Translations under genes and position numbers: made by a program | Shown here: in pieces, positions 54,501-61,546 of the stretch | Layout: each line of letters starts with the position of its first letter | How positions within the stretch are numbered: position 1 is the first letter of the stretch | The notes under the pieces: model-generated | What the model was told of the DNA's origin: nothing | The model's input: only the letters and a program-made list of their open reading frames with translations | Databases searched by the model: none | Assembly (NCBI GenBank): GCA_017437095.1 | Contig: JAFSBW010000072.1 | Location: 1-64,000 of the forward strand | Direction: 5' to 3' | Origin: Oscillospiraceae bacterium | GTDB lineage: Bacteria; Bacillota; Clostridia; Oscillospirales; Oscillospiraceae | DNA length: 64,000 bases

Positions 54501-55045
54501 TGGGCTTCGATGCCGTGATCCTGCAGCTCCAGGTAGAAGTTATCCCGGCCAAAGATCTCCGCCAGGGTAAGGGCGTGGGCCTTGGCGCTGTCGTAGTCCT
54601 CTTCCAGCAGAAACTGGGCAACGCCGCCGCCTAAGCAGGCGGAGGTTGCGATCAGCCCTTCGTGGTAGCGCCGCAGCATATTCAGGTCTACCCGGGGCTT
54701 GCCGTAGAAGCCCTGGATAAAGGCCTGGGAAACCAGCTTGCAAAGGTTTTCGTAGCCGGTGCGGTCTTTGCACAGCAGCACCAGGTGGTAGGGGTCGTCA
54801 TCGATCTTATGCACCCGGTCGGAGAGCTTGCGCCGGGTCAAATACACCTCGCAGCCGATGATGGGCTTGATGCCCGCGGCCTTGGCGGCTTTGTAAAAAT
54901 CGATACAGCCGTACATAACGCCGTGGTCGGTTATGGCGATGGCGGTCTGCCCCAGCTCCTTCACCCGGTCCATCATGCCGCTGATGCGGCAGGCTCCGTC
55001 CAGGAGGCTGTATTCACTATGGACATGCAGGTGAACAAAACTCAT
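51596..55045 (-). CDS. dnaE: DNA polymerase III subunit alpha (DnaE type)
   Basis: The 1149-residue replicative polymerase has an N-terminal PHP domain (FVHLHVHSEYSLLDGACR), the C-family polymerase palm with PDFDTDF carrying the catalytic aspartates and GPGRGSGAASIAAYC, a tandem helix-hairpin-helix region and a C-terminal OB fold (VSVAGIVQEVKTKATRSG, AYVTVEDDTAAMELLCF). In Bacillota DnaE usually extends primers while PolC does the bulk of synthesis; PolC is not in this window. It starts three bases after whiA, so the two are co-transcribed. Confidence 0.97.
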   Translation of the reverse strand: MSFVHLHVHSEYSLLDGACRISGMMDRVKELGQTAIAITDHGVMYGCIDFYKAAKAAGIKPIIGCEVYLTRRKLSDRVHKIDDDPYHLVLLCKDRTGYENLCKLVSQAFIQGFYGKPRVDLNMLRRYHEGLIATSACLGGGVAQFLLEEDYDSAKAHALTLAEIFGRDNFYLELQDHGIEAQRPVNQGIMRLSRETGLPLIATNDAHYLRREDATMQDVLLCIQTGKTLDDPGRMKFETEEFYLKSEAEMRALFPNCPEAIDNTQAIADRCNLEFEFHQYHLPSFPVPQGYTNEEYFRKLCMDGFRERYPHQPEEYRQRLEYEIGVISSMGYTNYYLIVWDFIRYAKEQGIPVGPGRGSGAASIAAYCMHITEVDPMKYALIFERFLNPERVSMPDFDTDFCQERRGEVIDYVTAKYGADHVAQIATFGTMAARGAIRDVGRVMNFTYAETDQVAKLVPTTLHITLKEALEVSPQLKEKYDNEERVKLLIDTAMSLEGMPRNTSTHAAGVVITADPVDTYVPLSRNDDTVVTQYTMTTIEELGLLKMDFLGLRNLTVIKDTETQVQKLNPGFSMANVPDDDAETFRMLADGRTQGVFQLESAGMTGVCVGMKAGSIEDITAIVALYRPGPMDSIPTFIANKLDRRKITYKTPALEPILKVTYGCIVYQEQVIEIFRQLGGYTMGQADNIRRAISKKKQKVIEAERKVFVYGDAAKNIPGAINRGVSEAAAQSIYDEIVAFANYAFNKAHAVCYAVVSYQTAYLKCHYPRQYMAALMTSVLGSDSKIVGYIAECKELGIPVLAPDVNTSEDTFTVEGDAIRFGLGAVKNVGVGLIRTMVQRRNQDGPFKDLEDFLKRMGQDINKRAVENFIKCGAFDSFGHTRASMLAGFELLMDELAASRKRNLEGQLGLFGALEDDPGAAFTLPNMPELPKNELMLMEKATTGLYLSGHPMDDYRKLLKGSHVVPIAELLMEDSGYRDDQIVSVAGIVQEVKTKATRSGSLMAYVTVEDDTAAMELLCFSNVLSQYGNYIQANAPVVITGRISLREDKDPQIVVNRARPISDFENRQPQPQPPAQPQVISGKLYLRLQSEDSPHYQKVKAILSMFPGASDAVLYFADTAARRGTRCALDSRMLTELESLLGKENVVVK

Positions 55046-55048
55046 AGC

Positions 55049-55954
55049 TTACTCCTTTGATAAACTAACCAGCTTTTTAAGCCTTTGATTCATGGCGGGC
55101 TTGGTAATGGGCGGCTGCATCATGGCGGCCAGCTCCGTAAGGGAGGCTTCCGGGTTGTTAAGCCGGGCATAGGCGGCATCGGAAAGCTTTTTGGGCAGGT
55201 GCTGCAAGAGCCTGCGCTGCTGCAGAATGCGAATGGCGGCCAGCTGCTCCTGGGCGGCCTTGACCACCTTGGAGATATTGGCATCGTCGCAATTGCAGCG
55301 GCGGTTGACCTTGTTGTTCAGCTCTTTTTCTAAGCGGGCTTCCATAATGCCCATAGCGGCTACGGGAGCGCCCAGCCAGGTAAGAAAATCGGAAATATTG
55401 TCGCTGTGCTTAAAATACAGCACATGGCTGCCGGAGCGGCGCACCAGCCCGGGGGCAAAGGGCAGCACCTCCTGCATCAGGGCAAAGCACTGCCGGGCCA
55501 CACCGGCGTGGGTAGTGGTAAGCTCCAGGTGGTAGCCCTTTTCCGGGTCGGCCACCGAGCCGCCCGCCAGAAACGCACCCCGCAAAAAGGCGCTGTGGCA
55601 GCAGGAATCTTCAAACACAGAGTAGTTCAGGTGCAGCTGCAGCAGCTTGTCCCGGTCGAAGCCGAAGCGGCTAAACACAGCTTGCAGCTTGGCAGGGTCG
55701 GTAAGGGTAAAAATCAGCTTGGCAGCGGTATCCTCCTGGGGCTGGGAATCGAACTCCAGGGAAAAGGCCTTTTTAAAAAGCTTGGGCAGGGCCTGGGCAA
55801 ACTCCCGGCTTTCGGTAACGATGCGTATGCCCTCCGGGGAGAAGCTGTTGCAAAACAGCAAAATGCCAAAGCACTCTGCCACAGCGCAGCAGGGTTTGCT
55901 GGGCAAGCCCCGGCAAATTTCAGCCTTAGCGCTTGCGGAAAAAGAAATTGCCAT
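55049..55954 (-). CDS. whiA: WhiA, LAGLIDADG/HTH DNA-binding protein
   Basis: The 301-residue protein belongs to the WhiA family, which descends from homing endonucleases and links cell division and chromosome organisation in Gram-positive bacteria. FLRGAFLAGGSVADPEKGYHLE is the LAGLIDADG segment, RRCNCDDANISKVVKAAQEQ lies in the middle, and the C-terminal helix-turn-helix is in EASLTELAAMMQPPITKPAMNQRLKKL. The start at MAISFSA has GGAGTG upstream. The usual neighbours rapZ and the gluconeogenesis factor are absent; dnaE follows instead. Confidence 0.94.
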   Translation of the reverse strand: MAISFSASAKAEICRGLPSKPCCAVAECFGILLFCNSFSPEGIRIVTESREFAQALPKLFKKAFSLEFDSQPQEDTAAKLIFTLTDPAKLQAVFSRFGFDRDKLLQLHLNYSVFEDSCCHSAFLRGAFLAGGSVADPEKGYHLELTTTHAGVARQCFALMQEVLPFAPGLVRRSGSHVLYFKHSDNISDFLTWLGAPVAAMGIMEARLEKELNNKVNRRCNCDDANISKVVKAAQEQLAAIRILQQRRLLQHLPKKLSDAAYARLNNPEASLTELAAMMQPPITKPAMNQRLKKLVSLSKE

Positions 55955-55990
55955 AACACACTCCAAAGGAATTGATAAATTATTGACGGC

Positions 55991-56067
55991 TACAGATTGA
56001 AGATTGGAGATTGAAGAGTTGAGATGGCGGAATCTTCACTCTTCACTTTTAAATCTCCACTCTCGAA
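55991..56067. repeat. Folded-back GAAGATTGA repeat, copy 3
   Basis: AGATTGAAGATTGGAGATTG and following purines face a centre GATGGCGGAATC and a pyrimidine half CTTCACTCTTCAC. It lies in the whiA-murB gap and resembles the copies at 43861, 51494 and 60771. Confidence 0.75.
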
Positions 56068-56071
56068 ATAT

Positions 56072-56992
56072 TTATTTCTGCTCCCAGATCCTTACTTCCG
56101 GCTCTAGGCGGATGCCGGAATTTTGGAACACCATATCGCTTACCTGGCGCAGAAGCGCTTTGAAATCCTCCGCGGAGGAAGCGCCCAGGTTTACGGCAAA
56201 GCCGGCATGCTTGGTAGAAATAGCGGCATCGCCTACCCGGAAGCCCTTCAGCCCCGCCTGGTCGATCAGCGCCGCGGCATAGCCCCCAACGGGCCGCTTA
56301 AAGGCAGACCCGGCAGAGGGCATATCCAAAGGCTGGGATGCGGAGCGCTTTTGCTGGAGGGTGCGCATGGTGGCGCGGATGTCCTCCGGGTCAGCCGGGG
56401 TCAGGGCAAAATCGGCGCTGAGGACGATGCCCCCCTCCTCTTCCAGCCGGCTGTGCCGGTAGGAAAAGCCCATTTCGCTGCCGCTAAGCTCCCGCACAGA
56501 GCCATCCATAGCCATTACCCGCACGGCCTTGCACACAGCGCTGATCTCTCCGCCGTAAGCGCCGGCGTTCATATATACGCCGCCGCCCACCGTGCCGGGG
56601 ATGCCGTGGGCAAATTCCAGACCGGAAAGGCCGTTTTTTGCGGCAAATACGGCGGCCCGGGTCATGGTCACGCCGGCGGCAATGCGCAGGGTGGTTTCGT
56701 CCAGAAGCTCCATGCCCTCCAGGCAGTCCTTCAGGCAAACAACAAGGCCCTTGATCCCCTCGTCCGGGGCAAGCACATTGGTGCCGGCGCCCAAAATACG
56801 CACCGGCGCACCCTCCTGCCGGGCAAAGGCCAGCAGCCGGGAAAGCTGGGCATCATCGGCGGGAAAGGCCATAGCTTCCGCCGCGCCGCCAATGCGCAGA
56901 GAGGTATGCTTTGCCAAAGGCTCTTGTATAAAAATCGTAACTTCCGGTAAAGAAAGCGTAATTTTCTTTTGGAAATCGGTTAATTCCGTCAT
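56072..56992 (-). CDS. murB: UDP-N-acetylmuramate dehydrogenase
   Basis: MurB reduces UDP-GlcNAc-enolpyruvate to UDP-MurNAc with NADPH and FAD. The 306-residue protein has the FAD-binding VRILGAGTNVL, GIPGTVGGGVYMNAGAYG, the catalytic Ser in MPSAGSAFKRPVGGYAAALID and the terminal Glu segment. It is a type II enzyme lacking the extra loop of the E. coli form. In many Clostridia murB-whiA-dnaE lie together, as here, although the usual rapZ is missing. Confidence 0.96.
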   Translation of the reverse strand: MTELTDFQKKITLSLPEVTIFIQEPLAKHTSLRIGGAAEAMAFPADDAQLSRLLAFARQEGAPVRILGAGTNVLAPDEGIKGLVVCLKDCLEGMELLDETTLRIAAGVTMTRAAVFAAKNGLSGLEFAHGIPGTVGGGVYMNAGAYGGEISAVCKAVRVMAMDGSVRELSGSEMGFSYRHSRLEEEGGIVLSADFALTPADPEDIRATMRTLQQKRSASQPLDMPSAGSAFKRPVGGYAAALIDQAGLKGFRVGDAAISTKHAGFAVNLGASSAEDFKALLRQVSDMVFQNSGIRLEPEVRIWEQK

Positions 56993-57086
56993 AAAAACAA
57001 CTCCAATGCATAGTTAAAAGCATTATATCATACTTGGCCTGTTTTTGCAATTGTTACCCTTCTTAAATTTCGGTAACAAAAGAAGC

Positions 57087-57165
57087 AATTATAAATTACG
57101 AATTACAAATTACAAATTAGAAATAATTCATTATTCATTACAGCGCGGGACGGGAAACCCGTCCC
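57087..57165. repeat. AATTACAAATTAC run and GGGACGGG palindrome
   Basis: AATTATAAATTACGAATTAC and following units (57087-57120) form a short tandem repeat. GGGACGGG-AAA-CCCGTCCC (57147-57165) is an 8-bp perfect hairpin followed by CTACG. Both lie in the 432-base gap after murB. The remaining bases from 56993 hold nothing else I recognise. Confidence 0.75.
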
Positions 57166-57210
57166 CTACGCTCATGAGATTGCCGCCGTTAAAAAATGAA
57201 AGCTATTGTT

Positions 57211-57423
57211 GTCGATATGCCTTCGGCTCGATATTTTTGCCGGTGGCAAAATCGATATAATTCTGCGATGCAGAATTTCTATATGTTGCCTATAGGCAAC
57301 GATTTCGATATAAATCCTCTCTCGCCCCGCAGGGCATATCGAATGCGAAGCATATATCGATTCCCAAAGGGAAATAGCGAAAATCCCGCAGGGATTTATA
57401 TCGACGGACGGCACAGCCGTCCA
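57211..57423. repeat. Micro-hairpin array 3 (TCGATAT-linked)
   Basis: Nine small stem-loops appear in order: GCC-TTC-GGC, TTGCC-GGT-GGCAA, ATTCTGC-GAT-GCAGAAT, GTTGCC-TATA-GGCAAC, GCCC-CGCA-GGGC, ATGC-GAA-GCAT, TTCCC-AAA-GGGAA, AATCCC-GCA-GGGATT, GGACGGC-ACA-GCCGTCC. They are separated by TCGATAT, ATATCGA or close variants. Loops are 3-4 nt. All stems differ. The array abuts the stop codon of the helicase-loader gene. Confidence 0.9.
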
Positions 57424-57424
57424 A

Positions 57425-58261
57425 TTATAATTCCAATACGCTTTTCATGCGCCAGTTTTTGCTCATATCCCGGCTGATGCGCAGCAGATTGCCTGCCGCC
57501 TTTTCCAGGATCCGCCCGGCCAAGGCTTCGTCGATGGCGGTAAGCTCCTCGGGGTAAAGCTCCGTAGAGATCACCGTAGGCAGATCCTGCAAATAGCGGT
57601 GGTTTAAGATCTCAAAGGCCAGCATAATGTCCGCCCCCGTGGGGTTGGTGCGGCCCTGAGGGCCAGCGGGGGTCTTGAGCAGGTCGTCAATATACAGCAC
57701 CGGGGCGTTTTTGATCCTTTCCAGCTCCTGGGCGGCTTCCCTGCTTTCGTAGCGGCCGGCCTTCAGCGCCTGGGCGGATTGGCACCAGGCCATATACACC
57801 AGCTCCCTGCCCTCCAGCATCAGCTTGCCGGCAATGGCGGTGCATAAATGGGTCTTGCCGCTGCCGCTTTGCCCGCCCATAAAAAACCAGCCCTTAGGGT
57901 CTTGGGCGTAGCCTTCAGCCACCTGCTTGGCCTTGGCCTGCCAGGGGGTTTTGGCCTGGAACCTATCGAAGCTGTAGCTTTGCAGCACATCCTTCAGCCC
58001 GGAGCGCTCCATGGCCGCCAGGGTCTTGCGCAGCGCCCGGCAATCGCACTCCCGGGATACGATCTCCCCGTTTTTGATATAGGGAATAAAGCCGTTGTTA
58101 CGGCATTTTCGGCAATCGTAGCCGGTGTAAGGCCCTTCCTGCTCCAGAAGGGTTTTTAGCTTCATCTGCAAAAACTCCTCCGGGCTACAAAGTGATACCG
58201 AGCGGCCCGAGATCCTGCCGAGCTTTTGTAAAAGCGTCGTTTCCATGTCCAGTTTTTCCAT
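57425..58261 (-). CDS. DnaC/DnaI-like helicase loader
   Basis: The 278-residue AAA+ ATPase has a zinc-finger-like N-terminal part (YDCRKCRNNG...ECDCRAL), Walker A GGQSGSGKTHLC (about 128-139), Walker B VLYIDDLLK and a sensor-1 Ser in PTVISTELYPEEL. Such proteins load the replicative helicase; this form is typical of phages, integrative elements and some clostridial chromosomes. It starts 77 bases inside the upstream gene, with an excellent AAAGGAGGA site, so the long overlap is real. The pair has no phage structural genes, integrase or att repeats nearby, so it may be a domesticated remnant. Confidence 0.88.
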   Translation of the reverse strand: MEKLDMETTLLQKLGRISGRSVSLCSPEEFLQMKLKTLLEQEGPYTGYDCRKCRNNGFIPYIKNGEIVSRECDCRALRKTLAAMERSGLKDVLQSYSFDRFQAKTPWQAKAKQVAEGYAQDPKGWFFMGGQSGSGKTHLCTAIAGKLMLEGRELVYMAWCQSAQALKAGRYESREAAQELERIKNAPVLYIDDLLKTPAGPQGRTNPTGADIMLAFEILNHRYLQDLPTVISTELYPEELTAIDEALAGRILEKAAGNLLRISRDMSKNWRMKSVLEL

Positions 58262-58925
58262 AATTCCTCCTTTGTGTGTGGGCCCAGGCTTTTACGGCAG
58301 CTTTCCAATCCCGCATAGGGGCGTTGCCTAAATACCAGCCCCGGGCTGTGTAATACTCAACAAAATACCTGGCATCTACCGAAAGCCCCTGGCTTTGGCA
58401 AAAACCCTCTACTTGAGAAACAGAAGGAGGAGAAAATGTTTTTTCATCCGGCGAAGCCGCCAAGGTTTCAGCCCCCGCCATAGCCTGCTTGGAAGCTTCG
58501 CCGGATAAAAGAATATTATTCTCTTTCTTATTCTCTTTCTCCTTATCCTTATTATTCTCCTTGCCTTTTCTAGGTTCTGAAAAAAACCCAGGGGTTTCGC
58601 TGGGTTTTTCAAGAAACCCAGGGGTTTGGTCAGGTTCTTCCAAATCCGTATAGGCCGTTGCTTCATCCTCGGCTTTCTTTTTTCGCCCACCTTTTTTGCC
58701 GTTGATGCGGCTGGCTTCAATACGGGCCTGATAAGCCTGGGCATCCCGCAGGTATCGCCCCCTTAGGCTTGGCCAAATGTGGCGCAGCGTTCCGGCAAAG
58801 GTTGGCTCCTGGCCAGCGTTCAGCTTCAAAAGCCCTCTTACCAAAGCGCCGAACTGGCTATCCGTTAAGGTGGCAAATTCTTCCAGATAGCTGGCGTACA
58901 CATGCACGCAGGGCATGATATCCAT
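58185..58925 (-). CDS. Replisome-organiser-like protein (DUF6291-like N-terminus)
   Basis: The 246-residue protein has an N-terminal domain (about 8-75: YLEEFATLTDSQFGALVRGLLKL, then ASRINGKKGG) like those of phage replication-initiation proteins. A long charged, low-complexity linker rich in Lys/Glu/Asn (about 85-165) follows, then a C-terminal helical region with a DnaD-like YFVEYYTARGWYLGNAPMRDWKAAVKAWA. Such proteins bind the origin and recruit the helicase-loader complex. In the ATG-ATT-ATG start region, AAGGAGG fits the second ATG (58925). Its 3' end overlaps the loader gene by 77 bases. Confidence 0.75.
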   Translation of the reverse strand: MDIMPCVHVYASYLEEFATLTDSQFGALVRGLLKLNAGQEPTFAGTLRHIWPSLRGRYLRDAQAYQARIEASRINGKKGGRKKKAEDEATAYTDLEEPDQTPGFLEKPSETPGFFSEPRKGKENNKDKEKENKKENNILLSGEASKQAMAGAETLAASPDEKTFSPPSVSQVEGFCQSQGLSVDARYFVEYYTARGWYLGNAPMRDWKAAVKAWAHTQRRNYGKTGHGNDAFTKARQDLGPLGITL

Positions 58926-59284
58926 AATCATCCTCCTTTTAAAATCACGGCAATACCGCTCGTTTGTTCGCACTTATAATAGCACATTTGTTTTACAATG
59001 TCAAGGGCGATATGATCTATTTTCCAAAATTATTTCATATTTTCTCATTTTTGAACACAAAATTAAAAAGCCTGCCCCTTTCAAAAGGCAGGCTCTTAAA
59101 GCATCAAAAACCGCAATTATTCATTATATCGCAGCTGCAATGCGAAATCCCAACGCAAAGGGCTGTCGAGGACGCCAGCCCCTACGATAGCATCTGCAAC
59201 AATGGTAAAATTTGGCGCTTAATTTTCGGTTACTTTTTGACCGGCGGCGCATAATAACCTTGCAACAAAAAAGGAGGTATCCAA
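58926..59284. other. 359-base gap with a hairpin and a palindromic repeat
   Basis: AGCCTGCC-loop-GGCAGGCT (59069-59094) is a terminator-like hairpin followed by CTTAAA. GGGCTG...CAGCCC followed by CTACG (59160-59186) is another member of the palindrome/CTACG repeat group. No gene longer than 90 codons looks credible here. Confidence 0.6.
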
Positions 59285-59566
59285 ATGAAGCACACAGTTT
59301 GTTTCGCCCTGGCGGTATTGCTGGTGGGCTCTTTGTTTGCAGGCTGCCGGATGTCCAAGCCCCAGGAAGCTACGCCTACTACGGCGGTAACCACTCCCAT
59401 GGCTACCACGCCCCAGCCGACTACCACCAGACCCACAACTCCCGCACCCACTTCCAGCCACGCCGAGACCAGCAACCCGGAGCATACGGAAACTATGCCC
59501 GGCGCTATTGAAGACGGCCTGGACAAAATGATCCCTGGCGATCAGGGCCGCAGAGGAAAGCGGTAA
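59285..59566 (+). CDS. Small Thr/Pro-rich lipoprotein
   Basis: The 93-residue product has a lipoprotein signal ending in the lipobox SLFAGC, then a Thr/Pro-rich spacer of about 40 residues (ATPTTAVTTPMATTPQPTTT type) resembling a cell-wall linker, and a short conserved-looking tail (ETMPGAIEDGLDKMIPGD). AAGGAGG sits seven bases before the ATG. I do not know the family. It may be a surface-anchored peptide; no neighbouring gene indicates a role. Confidence 0.75.
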   Translation: MKHTVCFALAVLLVGSLFAGCRMSKPQEATPTTAVTTPMATTPQPTTTRPTTPAPTSSHAETSNPEHTETMPGAIEDGLDKMIPGDQGRRGKR

Positions 59567-59596
59567 TATGGGCGATTCTTCGCCCATACATAGCCA

Positions 59597-60430
59597 TTAC
59601 AAAAGCTGGATATAGCTAAGAATGTTCTTTTTCATCCGCTGGGCGGCCTTGCGGGCGGCCTCTTCCAGGCCCTCCTCCCCCTCTTTCCAGGCGGTAAGGA
59701 TGCTGCTTCCTGCGCAGACGATAGCGCCGTGGCCAAACTTATCGAAAGCGCCGGCGCAGTTTTTGGCGTTGGCGCCCTTGGTATCGTAGCCCTCTACCAG
59801 CAGGAACATGTTTTTATATTTGCTGCGCAGGCCGGAATTGATCTGGGCCGCGGCAGCGGAGCTAACGCCGCCTACGGCGCTGTAGCCGCAGCGGGCCATA
59901 TGGTCCTTGCCGTAGTGGCTGGCCTGATCGGCGGCGGCCTGATGCACCAGCCGGGAGCCGGTAAGCAGATCCTGCAGCTGGGCAGCGGAGCGGCTGCCGG
60001 AGCGAAGGGTCAGGAAAATATCCTTGCCCTGGCGGCAAAGGGGCATATATCCCTTCCAGCCGTCAGACCCCGCCCAAGGGGAAACGATCAGAGCATCATA
60101 CTGCCAAAGCTCCCCTGAAAGGCTGGCGGCGGCAGCTTCGGCTTCCGCTTCCTCCCAAACAGCCGGGGCATCCAGGGCCACATAGTAGCCCAAAGCCTTG
60201 GCCTTGGAAAGCAGGCTGCGCAGCAGCGCTACCCCCTGCTCCCCCTGCAGGGCAAACCCGGCAAGAGAAAACCGCAGGGCAGGCACAGTATCCTTCAGCG
60301 CTTCCATAACCGCAGCGGCCCCCTGCTCATAGCCCATACCCTCCGGCAGCCAGTGGTCAGCGGCAGGAAAAGAAAGCATGCAGGGGCTTTTCAGCTTGCG
60401 GATCTTATTTTGCAAAACATCGATACTCAT
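59597..60430 (-). CDS. Orotidine-decarboxylase-fold protein lacking catalytic residues
   Basis: The 277-residue protein follows the layout of type 2 orotidine-5'-phosphate decarboxylase (PyrF): LRFSLAGFALQGEQGVALLRSLLSKAKALGYYVALDA at the start, YDALIVSPWAGSDGWKGYMPL, a VKTSN-like position reading LRSGSRSAAQLQDLL, and FLLVEGYDTKGANAKNCAGAFDKFGHGAIVCAGSSIL near the end. The catalytic DAKRGD is replaced by DAPAVW (87-92), so the essential Lys and second Asp are missing. I infer a protein that is inactive as a decarboxylase. The start is the ATG at 60430; the frame continues 100 codons upstream without similarity. The fold is inferred by eye. Confidence 0.65.
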   Translation of the reverse strand: MSIDVLQNKIRKLKSPCMLSFPAADHWLPEGMGYEQGAAAVMEALKDTVPALRFSLAGFALQGEQGVALLRSLLSKAKALGYYVALDAPAVWEEAEAEAAAASLSGELWQYDALIVSPWAGSDGWKGYMPLCRQGKDIFLTLRSGSRSAAQLQDLLTGSRLVHQAAADQASHYGKDHMARCGYSAVGGVSSAAAAQINSGLRSKYKNMFLLVEGYDTKGANAKNCAGAFDKFGHGAIVCAGSSILTAWKEGEEGLEEAARKAAQRMKKNILSYIQLL

Positions 60431-60544
60431 GGTTTTTCCCTCCAAATTCCCCTTTTCTTTGATTGTATCACAGTTTTTTCCCATTGAAAAGGGGGAAAGT
60501 TTCCGCAAACCGGGGAAAAATAAGCAAGGAAGGAGGCGAATACT

Positions 60545-60724
60545 ATGACCGTAAAAGCTATGATGCTGGGCGCGGGCCTGGGAGCTGCCGCGGGGGCTGT
60601 AGCCGTTATGATGATGGGCTCGGAAAACCCCACCCGCAAGCTTGCCACCAAGGCCGCGGACAAGGTTGAGCAGGCCGCCTGCCGGGTAGGCAGCAAGCTC
60701 AACCAGGCGCTGGATAAGATGTAA
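60545..60724 (+). CDS. 59-residue membrane protein (YtxH-like)
   Basis: The small open frame encodes 59 residues: a hydrophobic, Gly/Ala-rich N-terminal helix (MTVKAMMLGAGLGAAAGAVA, then VMMMGS) and an amphipathic basic tail (KLATKAADKVEQAACRVGSKL). AAGGAGG is nine bases before the ATG. The plan resembles YtxH-type stress proteins, but the match is weak because the sequence is short. It lies divergent from the PyrF-like gene, about 115 bases away. Confidence 0.7.
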   Translation: MTVKAMMLGAGLGAAAGAVAVMMMGSENPTRKLATKAADKVEQAACRVGSKLNQALDKM

Positions 60725-60745
60725 ACGCCAATAACCCACGCAGCA

Positions 60746-60886
60746 GGGACGGGAAACCGTCCCTGAACTCTTTAGGTGTAAAGAGTGAGGAGTTAAGAGT
60801 GAAGAGTGGAGATAGCAGAAATCTCAACTCTTCAATCTTCAATCTTCAATCTTAATTGGCAGCATAATTTGTAATTTGCAATTATA
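60746..60886. repeat. GGGACGG palindrome, GAAGATTGA fold-back copy 4 and AATTTGTAATT run
   Basis: GGGACGG-GAAA-CCGTCCC (60746-60763) is a perfect 7-bp hairpin. It is followed by a fold-back element (60771-60855: GAGTGAGGAGTTAAGAGTGA, centre GATAGCAGAAATCTC, then CTTCAATCTTCAATC) and by AATTTGTAATTTGCAATTA. The order of the last two is inverted relative to 51473. Confidence 0.8.
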
Positions 60887-60891
60887 TTTCC

Positions 60892-60920
60892 TTGCACTTT
60901 GCTGCGCTATTGTGTACAAT
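60892..60920 (+). promoter_or_regulatory. Promoter of the zinc-ribbon gene pair
   Basis: TTGCAC (60892-60897) and TACAAT (60915-60920) with a 17-base spacer, about 30 bases before the ATG at 60952. Confidence 0.55.
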
Positions 60921-60951
60921 ATAATAAGAAAATAGGAAAGAAGTGAGCATT

Positions 60952-61536
60952 ATGGGCGTATGGATCGCCATTGGCGCGGGCGCTGGGGCGCTGCTGGGCA
61001 TAGGCGGCATTTTTCTTTGGGCAAGGCGGCGTGTGCGCCGGTTTTCCCGGCAGGTATTCGGCACGGATAGCCTTTTGCAGGGGCTGAAGGAAGCGGATGT
61101 GGCCCATTTGGAGAGCCCCCGCTCCCTCAACGGCTGCGATGCCCTGCTGCTGCCCAAAATACTGGCCGATTTCCCGGATTTTGACCCGAACCTGGCCTTT
61201 ACCTACGCCAGGCGCTACATAACCGAGCAGCTTGCAGGCAAGGAAAAGCTGACGGTCTACCGCATCGTCATCAGCAAATACCTGCGTACTCTGGCGCAAA
61301 AGACCATCGTTATGCAGGCGGCGGTGGGCTTTACGGAAAACGGCCAGCGCTTTCAAAACCGCTACGAGCTGGACTATACCTTCATCCTGGACGAAGGCAG
61401 CGAGCATATCGCCGCCAACTGCCCCAACTGCGGCGGCGCTCTTGGCTTCGGCGAAACCGATTGCCCCTACTGCGGCTGCCGGGTAGCGAGTGTATTGAAC
61501 AACACCTGGAAATTTACCGCCATGCGGGAAAATTAA
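60952..61536 (+). CDS. Membrane-anchored protein with C-terminal zinc ribbon
   Basis: The 194-residue protein has one N-terminal helix (GVWIAIGAGAGALLGIGGIFL, split by small residues), a basic stop-transfer, and a soluble domain. The central part (NLAFTYARRYITEQLAGKEKLTVYRIVI, VGFTENGQRFQNRYELDYTFIL) recalls Tim44-like domains, and the end has a zinc ribbon CPNCGGALGFGETDCPYCG. The role is unknown. It is followed after 10 bases by the SH3 protein gene, so the two are an operon. An in-frame GTG at 60943 is possible, but ATG 60952 has better spacing from GAAAGAAG. Confidence 0.7.
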   Translation: MGVWIAIGAGAGALLGIGGIFLWARRRVRRFSRQVFGTDSLLQGLKEADVAHLESPRSLNGCDALLLPKILADFPDFDPNLAFTYARRYITEQLAGKEKLTVYRIVISKYLRTLAQKTIVMQAAVGFTENGQRFQNRYELDYTFILDEGSEHIAANCPNCGGALGFGETDCPYCGCRVASVLNNTWKFTAMREN

Positions 61537-61546
61537 GGAGGTTTCT

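Noticed and set aside
57211..57423. CRISPR array
   Set aside because: The constant part is only about 7 bases and the variable parts are palindromes of 9-17 bases. No cas gene is present.
57087..59284. Attachment sites of an integrated element around the replication pair
   Set aside because: No matching direct repeats, integrase or tRNA gene flank the two genes. The repeats present belong to families found elsewhere in the window.
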